Of a stretch of 64,000 bases of DNA, positions 38,501-45,847 are shown in pieces. Where the stretch lies: contig JASSUH010000001.1 in the NCBI GenBank assembly GCA_031963445.1, forward strand, positions 1,922,001 to 1,986,000. Direction: 5' to 3'. The first letter of the stretch is position 1. Each line of letters opens with the position of its first letter. The position numbers and the translations under genes were made by a program. Source of the DNA: JASSUD01 sp031963445 (GTDB taxonomy: Bacteria; Pseudomonadota; Gammaproteobacteria; Burkholderiales; Burkholderiaceae). The notes under the pieces were generated by a model. It had not been told where the DNA came from. It worked only from the letters and a program-made list of their open reading frames with translations, and did not search any database.

Positions 38501-41500
38501 AAAGCCGATCTATTGCCCAATAATTGCTGGAAGATTTCATTCTTATGCAGGCCAATAGCATGATTTAAAATTTTCTCTAAATCGCCGATCTCATATTTAA
38601 AGATGAGCCGGATTAAGTGTGGCGCATTGTTTTCAATGGCGTAATAGATCGGAAGTTGTTGAAGTTGATTCGGTTCATCAATTTTAGCTCCCCATTGAAT
38701 CAAGCTGGTTGCCATCTTTAAATCACCGCGCTTACACGCTAAATCGATCGCCCGGATTTTCTCTTTCTCACTCACCAACCCATTGATGTTTAAAGAAGAA
38801 CGGTAACGTTCATCTAACAGTAGACTACGGATGATGTCTGGGTGGTCGTGCTCGATTAAGGCATAAAAGATGTGTCGGCCATTAGGCGCTATCGGGCGAG
38901 CTTGCTTGTCCAGCAACGTCTCAATCAACTGACGGTTACCACTTTCAGCAGCTAAATACAGCAGGCTTTTCCCGTCGATAGTGGGATACTCGAGCGTAGC
39001 TCGATCCCTCACGCGCGCGAGATAGGGCTCATAAAATTGGGGCAAGCCATATCTCACTGCAAATTGAATCAGGTTATAGTTGCTATAGGAAGCAAGTTGA
39101 TCTTTCTTGAATAGTTTACTGTAAAGAGGATAAGGATTTACTCCTTGAAGCATAGGCTGCAATCGGTCTAACATCGCATGACTACGGTGTTTAATCGCCA
39201 GCTCATAAAGCTTAGCAGCATGCGCTTTTAAATAAGCTGAAGTGCGCGCTTTGAAGTTTCCAAGTAAATGGTTCACTTGCGTAACGCGGTCATGCTTACA
39301 TAAATAATCAATATAGCAGTTCAGCTCAGCATGGTCTGGGGCTAGCGCCTGAGTTATCCACTTGGGATTGCTCACGATAACGTGTTCACATAAGCGCCAT
39401 AAACCCAGCTTACACATCCATAAAAAACTGTCTTGATCGATCTGATCATAGATGTTCAACTTGAATTTTTTAGCTTTTAATATGGCTTTGGCGACACTGA
39501 TTTGCCCTGTTTTTAACGCGTGTGTTAATGCATTGCCCTCCTCAATGCGTTGGCTCGTTTTAGCGCCTTTCTCCAGCAAATAATCAGTCACTGCATTCTG
39601 ATGGTGCTTGATTGCCAGATGAAGCGGCGTATTACCCGCTGAGTCGGCTCGTTCTAAAGGGGTATGCTGATCCAGCAATTGCCTGACGCTGTCCAGGTAC
39701 CCCCTATTATCCTGATCCAGCAATCGCCTGACACTATCCAGACGCCCCCTATCCTCTTTGTCCAGCAATTGCTTAACGATGTTCAGATACCCAAGCGCCA
39801 CCGCAATATGTAGTGGCGTTTTACCATCACGGTTTTGCACACTGAGATCAACCTGTTTACTTAAAAGCGGTTGTATCATCTCCTGAGCATTCACGAGAAC
39901 CGCCAGGTGAAGCAGCGTATTGCCATTTTCTAATTGAAAATGAACATTAATACGCGGATCGGATAATAAATAATCGCTTATTTCGAAAGAATGGTGATAC
40001 AAAGCCGTATAAATAAGCGGTATCCCATTGATGCCTATTTCATTCACATTCGAACCATACGACACCAACAACTTAACCGTTTCCAAATTATGATGGAGTA
40101 CCGCTAAACATAACGCGCTCTCATCATTCATCGTTAACTGATGAATACTATTCTCATTGGCCTGATGAATGGCACTGATGATCTCGTCATGCCCATACAT
40201 GCTAGCAACATGCAAAGGTGAATTGCCAAATTGGTTCAGTCCATTGATTTTGACGCCGTGTTTTAATAATAACTTAGCGAGCTCCAGATTATTATTCATT
40301 GCCGCTAGGTGTAAGGCGGTATTCCCGTAAGCATCGGTGATATTCAGGTTGAGATTGAGCGTCAGCTTATTGTTTGCTATGAATTCAGTCGCTGCATCTA
40401 ATTGTGCTTCCGACGGAGCTTGTGCCGCTAGATGGATCCATTGCTTCTCCATAGCCGTACTGGCCATATTGGGCTTGATGAGACTTTGTTCTAGCGCGCT
40501 GTTGTCTAATAAGCTTGCATGCTCAAGATAAAAAGCTTGATAGCTTTGATGGTTGATCGTGACGGCTTTCCATACCTCGCCTGGATCTTTTTCCGACATG
40601 CTGGCCGAGTATTCATCTAACTGCTGATTTAAGCTGCTGACCAGTGCGGTATTCAATAAGATGGCTTTATCCTCAAGCTTAAAACCCGTTCCGCCATGGA
40701 TGCGCACCACGGGTGCTTCATCTGCTGTCGAGACAAATGTGGGAGGCTTCTTCATAAAAGAGAGCATTGCCAGCGGGATAGCTTCGGCAATCGCTTGATG
40801 ACTGGGGTTTGTGTGAATCGATCGGCGCATCGTGTTAATTTTGGCAAGTGCTGCTTTGACCTCTTCCAAGCGACTGCCCGCTTTGGCAATGTCTTCATCA
40901 AGGCTTTTAACATCTTTCTGATAGGCTGCTTCTAACTGAATATTAAAGCTACGACGCATAGCATCTTTAAGCCTAGACTCGGATGTATAACGCACACCCT
41001 GAAAAATCCTTGCGTACCCATTGGGAATGGAAACCTGCTCGATTTTTTGACGTTGCTGATTAATGATTGGTTCAAGCTGCTCGCGTAGCGACAAGCGCTC
41101 AGCCTCAAGCTCTTCGAGATTTTCTTTTGCTTGTCTCAGAGCCTCTTGTTGCTGTTGCTCAACCTCCGTCGAAAACAATTTTTTCTTTAATTTTGATACT
41201 TCATTCAACATTTGCTTAGTCAATAATAGAACCAGAAAGTTCAGATCCTCTGCGGTGGCCTTAAGCGACTCTTTGGGCAGCAGCTTTTGGATGACATTGG
41301 CCAAAGCCGTTTGCAATTGGGGCGCAATGTCCTGGCTTTCTTGCCGTAAAAATTCCTCGAATAAGGTTGCGCTTTCTCCATCTTTATCCAGGTCTTGGAT
41401 CACATCCCACAGCGTGACGACATTAAACTTAGGTTCCAGCTGCGTCTTGGGATACGGGGGAAAAAGTCCTAGACAGGTTTGCTGCGCATCGGCAATGACT

Positions 41501-43494
41501 GGCAATAGCTTAGGCACCATCCCTTGCCTTTTAAGACTGCTAAAGTAGTAAGACAGCGCGCAAATAACGTCCAGCATCTTGAAATAGTCTTGGCACGGTG
41601 GTAATTGCGCTAGCCTGGTTTTGATATCGTTGGCGACAGTCTTGCAAAAGAGTTGGAGCTTTTGATACTCATCTGATGCCTCGTATTGTTCCACTTGGCC
41701 AAGCGCGCCGCGATGACATTCAATCGTAAACAACACATCCATGCCACCGTGAAATAACAAGGTGCTGTCATGCTTTTCGATTTGCTCTTGTTTGGCGATG
41801 ATCCGAAACGATATCTGGAACCGCTGCTGGATTTTGTCTAAAGTCGTGTCGTCGATCTTCCAGCCGTATTGCTTAATGTGGTATTTCTGTAGAAGTTGGA
41901 TGAGCGGCGTATACTCACTATCGTCTTTAAACGTCTCCTGATATAACGCGTCCATCGACTGGATGGATGGCTTTAATTGATCTACGTTATTAATCCAGGA
42001 CGACTTATCACCCGCAAAGCGAATCAGATCTGCTTCATTGAAATAGCCACCATTCAAATAGCCTTTCATAAAGTAATCGATCATGCCAATGACTTTACCA
42101 ACAAGCGTGTTTTGGTAGGCAGGATGGATTACAGAATAGAGGGTGCCCTCTTTTGTAAAATGCAGGCTATAAAAAGGAAAGGTGTTATGAATATAGACGT
42201 TTTGCGCAAGTTCGCGAATGATTTGTTGCAGCCACTGGTTTGAGAAAGGCGCTTTATCGGTTTTATCGGTCAAAAAAGGAAAAGTGATCCAATAACCATC
42301 GGCAGTGAGATCATAGAGGCTGCTATTCAGATTCAGCAAAATCCCGTTGGGATTACCAACAGCCACACCGCCAATGTCTTGTTGGTGAGCGGTTTCCTGC
42401 ATCGGATGGTCGGGATGAGCGCCGTTGTAACTTTTGGTTAAGTTACTCTGATTGAGTTTATCCTGAAACCCAGCCGTGGAACCACCGCCAGCACCGGGTT
42501 TTCCACCGCTGCCGCCTGGTTTGGAGTTATTTCCGCCACTTCCTTCGCCACCTGATCCAGAGTTGCCGTCACTGCCTCCTCGACTGCCTTTTGATCCAGA
42601 GCCTCCCCCACCAGGGCCATCGGGGTATCGCCCACCACTTTTTACGAATTGAGAAAATTCTTTCGAGTTCAAATTTTTTCCACCGAACTCCTGAAAGTTA
42701 ACTTTCTTCTCTGCTTGTGGAATTTTTGTTCCGTTACCCACGCGCACATCAATATGCGCACGGTCTTCAGAGAAATCAGCGTGAAAGGTCGTTTGGCTTT
42801 TATCTTGTGGATGACGAAACTCAATACCTGCTTTCGTATTTCCACTGCGATCGTAGAGGGAGACGGCAAGTATTTCTCCGTTTTTATTTAGGTACTCCTT
42901 AATATTATTAGAATCAGTCGCTTGTAGTTCAGTGACAAAAGTTTGTTTTTGTTCCTGATATTGAATGCAAACGCGTGCTGTCTCTGAAGTTGTAAATCCT
43001 TCTTTATACAATACCCCCATGGCTTGGGTTAAAGTGTTGGCACCTGAAAATGCTGCGCTAGGTTTATTTATCGTCCCATCGGTCGGGATAAAATCCTGCC
43101 ACGCAGCAGCTCGGAGACGCGGCCAAACATAAAGAGTGTTATCCCGCAATACCAAGTCCCATTGGACACAGGGTGAACTTGCTAGGCGCGCTTGAAGGAT
43201 GTGGGGAGGTTCATGCGGATTAAGCCCATTGCGGATTTGAGATCCACTTAAGGTTTTAAAGGTATGATTGCGGCTATCATAAACGGTCGCCAACAACCCA
43301 CCTTGGCCCTGCCATAAACAAAGGTGTCTTCTCAGTGAGTCAATAAATTCCTCACTGAGCTGAGTCAGCTCTGGGTAATGTTCCACAAACCATTGTGCTG
43401 CCTCTCCTGGCACTTCTTCGGATGGCCTATTTTGAGAAGAGAGCAACTGTGTTTGATAAGACTTATAAGAACGAAGACCAGTGCTAATCTGCAT
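35503..43494 (-). CDS. Giant ankyrin-repeat protein with C-terminal CaaX-like box
   Basis: A 2663-residue protein from ATG 43494, with AAGGGA as ribosome site. Residues 1-270 are a globular head. FGGKNLNSKEFSQFV follows near residue 280, a segment also present in the upstream 550-residue protein, then a Gly/Ser-rich linker (about 295-350). Residues 350-1030 are helical, with a coiled coil near 780-900 (EALRQAKENLEELEAERLSL). From about 1040 to 2500 more than twenty ankyrin repeats occur, e.g. DAYGNTALHLAAMNNNLELA and RDGKTPLHIAVALGYLNIVK, some degenerate. The protein ends GSDTCVIL, a Cys-aliphatic-aliphatic-Leu box of the type prenylated by eukaryotic geranylgeranyltransferase. No signal peptide. 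Probably a secreted host-cell effector anchored to host membranes; secretion route unknown. Confidence 0.85.
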   Translation of the reverse strand: MQISTGLRSYKSYQTQLLSSQNRPSEEVPGEAAQWFVEHYPELTQLSEEFIDSLRRHLCLWQGQGGLLATVYDSRNHTFKTLSGSQIRNGLNPHEPPHILQARLASSPCVQWDLVLRDNTLYVWPRLRAAAWQDFIPTDGTINKPSAAFSGANTLTQAMGVLYKEGFTTSETARVCIQYQEQKQTFVTELQATDSNNIKEYLNKNGEILAVSLYDRSGNTKAGIEFRHPQDKSQTTFHADFSEDRAHIDVRVGNGTKIPQAEKKVNFQEFGGKNLNSKEFSQFVKSGGRYPDGPGGGGSGSKGSRGGSDGNSGSGGEGSGGNNSKPGGSGGKPGAGGGSTAGFQDKLNQSNLTKSYNGAHPDHPMQETAHQQDIGGVAVGNPNGILLNLNSSLYDLTADGYWITFPFLTDKTDKAPFSNQWLQQIIRELAQNVYIHNTFPFYSLHFTKEGTLYSVIHPAYQNTLVGKVIGMIDYFMKGYLNGGYFNEADLIRFAGDKSSWINNVDQLKPSIQSMDALYQETFKDDSEYTPLIQLLQKYHIKQYGWKIDDTTLDKIQQRFQISFRIIAKQEQIEKHDSTLLFHGGMDVLFTIECHRGALGQVEQYEASDEYQKLQLFCKTVANDIKTRLAQLPPCQDYFKMLDVICALSYYFSSLKRQGMVPKLLPVIADAQQTCLGLFPPYPKTQLEPKFNVVTLWDVIQDLDKDGESATLFEEFLRQESQDIAPQLQTALANVIQKLLPKESLKATAEDLNFLVLLLTKQMLNEVSKLKKKLFSTEVEQQQQEALRQAKENLEELEAERLSLREQLEPIINQQRQKIEQVSIPNGYARIFQGVRYTSESRLKDAMRRSFNIQLEAAYQKDVKSLDEDIAKAGSRLEEVKAALAKINTMRRSIHTNPSHQAIAEAIPLAMLSFMKKPPTFVSTADEAPVVRIHGGTGFKLEDKAILLNTALVSSLNQQLDEYSASMSEKDPGEVWKAVTINHQSYQAFYLEHASLLDNSALEQSLIKPNMASTAMEKQWIHLAAQAPSEAQLDAATEFIANNKLTLNLNLNITDAYGNTALHLAAMNNNLELAKLLLKHGVKINGLNQFGNSPLHVASMYGHDEIISAIHQANENSIHQLTMNDESALCLAVLHHNLETVKLLVSYGSNVNEIGINGIPLIYTALYHHSFEISDYLLSDPRINVHFQLENGNTLLHLAVLVNAQEMIQPLLSKQVDLSVQNRDGKTPLHIAVALGYLNIVKQLLDKEDRGRLDSVRRLLDQDNRGYLDSVRQLLDQHTPLERADSAGNTPLHLAIKHHQNAVTDYLLEKGAKTSQRIEEGNALTHALKTGQISVAKAILKAKKFKLNIYDQIDQDSFLWMCKLGLWRLCEHVIVSNPKWITQALAPDHAELNCYIDYLCKHDRVTQVNHLLGNFKARTSAYLKAHAAKLYELAIKHRSHAMLDRLQPMLQGVNPYPLYSKLFKKDQLASYSNYNLIQFAVRYGLPQFYEPYLARVRDRATLEYPTIDGKSLLYLAAESGNRQLIETLLDKQARPIAPNGRHIFYALIEHDHPDIIRSLLLDERYRSSLNINGLVSEKEKIRAIDLACKRGDLKMATSLIQWGAKIDEPNQLQQLPIYYAIENNAPHLIRLIFKYEIGDLEKILNHAIGLHKNEIFQQLLGNRSAFKKEILHCANSLLATAIEHHNVDAYKRLIGLGAKVDNALLHLAIISNAHEIVPLLIAAGCDRHAEVNELTPLELACELDHDLCVHALLQGGGPLSLGHGVKPSKWTGLILKGEMVAVNQKFIDAIKRDDLGKVQELTKRYAPINLQYLYNGKEINVSLLDIAILENKPKIIQYLFNDRCCDPYTPSSLGSSAVHELMKLSDAQFVVELIKKFKLDINRVNPRSGITPLHVAQANLNQALVGYLMANGADMYAEMADGKNVFQIAIEQKDLDFIKCAIKEHAYDLHHKNSLQECALAMALKAGNLEIAQYLIEAGADINSIDGFTQRTMLHYAVLSRDAKAVFYVLSCGVQTSIPDNKGMLPVHLAAKQGDLEIVDLLDDIEEREGREGTVVALTDLRDRDVRDFALIHRHTELSAHLTQKHELPLHNKATSNQPIGFKTYRQGDKTPLELAILADDQATVVDLIDQVVDQVDADDTFHIKRALTAASTSQNSALFDYVISTLWDGKNQQILQACLASAIANNRTENVKKLLSMMEGNRNNLILNDGSTPIVLACAAEAHDVLKELLAHIQPTHQEIYAAFQQLIQHDQLVMAKLLYACDKAAIHTTDTNGETLLHHAVKHNRPNMVAFFILCGCVDKENYGGQTALSKALLAHQTECIKYLTTAYPPGVKAGQSLLQYIVKRQRLDYATLNWLCRFQDMNAQDETGQTALHYVIQRQDFRAVEILLTHQADITLTNQHNQDALQLASADPSMFEKIAKSIHLPHVIWSVGNSHRDDRISVIKELLASANKDQRYLYELLTRVVNSGSEANAKYCAELYQQLYPNAPALLESAYQAYRQSEDSKQATHARVLSWLLENHHNPYTAFGSKLAEIKSKPKLGRIYQAWYNKQWKTLSERLNHNLQFKSIDGVLEMLKSLMPQIEEGCARANTYDDASWAQLFLFFDAAIIQVSDVAPEALITAMQSAATPTGQDIIRKAVAQPYLRDLIASVRRGSDTCVIL

Positions 43495-43545
43495 GACGCT
43501 TTCCCTTAATCTATATTGTTATTGTTAAAACAGATGAGTCAAAAA

Positions 43546-45198
43546 TTACTGATCCCACCAGGGTAGATTCAATGTCACAATAGGGTTAATCATAAAGGTG
43601 TGAGGAATAGCAGGGGAAATCTTAATAATAAACGCGCGCTCTGGACATCGATAAACATTATATTCATCATGATATTCCCGTGGCTGAGGCCAGCCCTGCG
43701 AGCCTGGCAAAGGCTCATCTCCAAATAACTCCCCTTTATCAAAACACGATAAATACGACATTAAAGGAAATTTATACCAAGAGGGATGACCATAGCGAAT
43801 GTTTACTAAATGAGACCTGTTGCCATCTTGATGGTAATCAACAAACTCTTTCTCACCCATATTGTTTTCAACATTCCACTCATATTCCAAATAAGCATAG
43901 TGCGATTGCCATACGCGCAGCTTATCTAACCATTTAAATAATTCAGCATAGCTAATGTAAAAATAAATAATATTATTCTTTGCATCATGCTCCGCAGAAA
44001 ATAAATATAAATTTTCGCTGCGTAAAAATACGAACCTGATCTGAGTAAATCGCTTCCTTTTACCTTCGCACAAAGCATCCTTAACATGGAAATCATTAAC
44101 CTCCATCTCATATTCAGAATTAGGGCATGTCACTTGATAATCCAGGTAGTCGAGTTCATTAAATCCTTCAATGCAGGTCAGGATAACGGCTTCTAGCTCT
44201 AGACACCCTCGTGGGCTAGGCTGAATAAACAAGCGCTCTTCTCTCTCTCCCTCGACCATGCCAGCGTTGCTGCGATGGCTTTCATTTTCTTCATCATCTG
44301 GATCACGTCCGCCATTAGCGACAAATCGCGCAAAGTCTTTTGCATTCAAAACTTTCCCGCCCACCTCCGGGAAATAAATCTTCGACTCTGATGATGGATT
44401 TCCCCGCCCCTCGCTCGTGCCGGCATCGGTCGATTTTTTTTGCCATCCTGTGTACATAAATGGATAACTCAGCAAATTAATAATTTTCGGGATATCGCAA
44501 TCTTTCCATACCTGAAAGTGAACAATTTGCTCCTCATCACAGCCGGCAGGACAGTCGGTTAAGAAATAACGGGATTCACCAAATTTATCGATAATTCTCT
44601 GACGTGGTTTAAATAAGTCAAAGTGAGAATACTGGTCACGGTAGAGCTCCATCACATAGAGCCAATCAGCATAGCCTGTTTGATTGAGATGGAGCGTCAC
44701 TTGGAACTGCTGCGGATCCATGCTAAGTGCCATCAACCGCCCTTGTGTGTGCGGATACCATTTAACGATGACTTGGTTAACCACAACGTTCATTCCTGAG
44801 GATGAAGACCAATAACCAGTCAAATTGTCACTGCCACAGGAGAAGTATGCATAGTCTTCATCACGCTCATCCTCCATCTTCCCATCGTCAAATGCTTTAT
44901 AAATCTCCCCTTTCAGACATTTCCTTACTTCAATCTCTTGATGCATGACAAATTCAGCAGGATGCGCATAACTGAGTAAATTGAAGTTTAATAATTGTTC
45001 GATGAACTGATTGACCCCGGCAGGATTGGCATTAAGCGTAACTAACTTGCCATCAGCATCAGCACATTCAAATTGCCAGTAACATTCCCTAAATACACCT
45101 TCTTTCCCTTTCCATTCACCCCTATCAATAAAAGATACGTTATCAAAATCTTTTTTCCAATGGACATGCTTATTAATATTGAATTTGAAATCTTGCAC
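43546..45198 (-). CDS. Orphan 550-residue protein, first gene of the ankyrin operon
   Basis: Read from GTG 45198 (AAGAGA ribosome site 6 bases upstream); stop 51 bases before the ankyrin gene. The protein is rich in aromatic and acidic residues, and beta-strand segments are likely (QVTLHLNQTGYADWLYVMEL; YFYISYAELFKWLDKLRVW). Near residue 280-300 it carries VGGKVLNAKDFARFVANGG followed by RDPDDEE, matching the segment before the Gly linker in the ankyrin protein. No signal peptide or known catalytic motif. The shared segment and operon position suggest that it works with or is derived from the head of the ankyrin protein. A fragment of its 5' end recurs near 45.55 kb. Confidence 0.65.
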   Translation of the reverse strand: MQDFKFNINKHVHWKKDFDNVSFIDRGEWKGKEGVFRECYWQFECADADGKLVTLNANPAGVNQFIEQLLNFNLLSYAHPAEFVMHQEIEVRKCLKGEIYKAFDDGKMEDERDEDYAYFSCGSDNLTGYWSSSSGMNVVVNQVIVKWYPHTQGRLMALSMDPQQFQVTLHLNQTGYADWLYVMELYRDQYSHFDLFKPRQRIIDKFGESRYFLTDCPAGCDEEQIVHFQVWKDCDIPKIINLLSYPFMYTGWQKKSTDAGTSEGRGNPSSESKIYFPEVGGKVLNAKDFARFVANGGRDPDDEENESHRSNAGMVEGEREERLFIQPSPRGCLELEAVILTCIEGFNELDYLDYQVTCPNSEYEMEVNDFHVKDALCEGKRKRFTQIRFVFLRSENLYLFSAEHDAKNNIIYFYISYAELFKWLDKLRVWQSHYAYLEYEWNVENNMGEKEFVDYHQDGNRSHLVNIRYGHPSWYKFPLMSYLSCFDKGELFGDEPLPGSQGWPQPREYHDEYNVYRCPERAFIIKISPAIPHTFMINPIVTLNLPWWDQ

Positions 45199-45214
45199 TT
45201 ATATTCTCTTAAAT

Positions 45215-45847
45215 TCTTGGGGTATGGATAAGATGGAAAGCGTCCTGGACAGGTTTGCTGCGCCTTAAAAATAGATTGTCTAGAATCTAAGCAATGAAGG
45301 AAATAGGGTCTCAACCTCAAGCGCAAAAAACTGCCTTATTGATAAGGTTATCAACAAATACTGTTTATGAAGAAATGACCTGAATTGAGTGATCGGGAAA
45401 GTATGCTAAGCACTTAATAGATTACATTCGACAATCTTTGATGCGCTCGCCTGAAAGTTAGCTTTCTTCTCCGCTTGCGGAATTTTTTCCCGTTGCCAAC
45501 GCCTACACCAACATGCTGTCCATTTTGCCAATGGACATGTTTATTAATAATAAATTTGAAATCTTGCACTTTATTCTATTAAATTTTAATTTCCAACAAA
45601 TTGGCTAACCCATATATGCGAGAAGTTTTCAGAGAAAAAAATATGAAAGGTCGTTGAGCGTGTGTCATTCTAAATAACGAAATTCAATATCTAGTTTCGT
45701 ATTCCCGCGGCAATCGTATAGGCAGATGGCAAGTATTTTTCCTTTGCCGTTCAGGCGGTTCTGAATATTAGGATCAGTCGTTTGTAGTTCAGTGACAATA
45801 GTAAGATAAGTCTCTACATCCTTTTTTACACGCAGATAAAATGCCAA
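45215..45847 (-). pseudogene. Mosaic of decayed pieces of the ankyrin operon
   Basis: Four pieces can be matched. 45605-45845 encodes VTELQTTDPNIQNRLNGKGK then ILAICLYD.RGNTK, matching the ankyrin protein head (near 42740-42960). 45450-45510 matches the sequence just after it (near 42690-42760). 45520-45590 duplicates the 5' end and leader of the 550-residue gene (near 45155-45215). 45215-45265 resembles the QQTC.G.FPPYPK part (near 41450-41480). Stops and frameshifts separate them. This looks like a duplicated operon copy that collapsed by deletion and rearrangement. Its left end overlaps the promoter region of the 45198 gene and its right end meets the start of the LRR gene. Confidence 0.7.

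Noticed and set aside
41063..41548. 161-codon plus-strand frame
   Set aside because: Ser/Cys-rich antisense of the coiled-coil part of the ankyrin protein; no start signal.
42438..42638. Gly/Ser-rich linker as a collagen- or silk-like protein
   Set aside because: It is a low-complexity linker within the ankyrin protein, not a separate gene.
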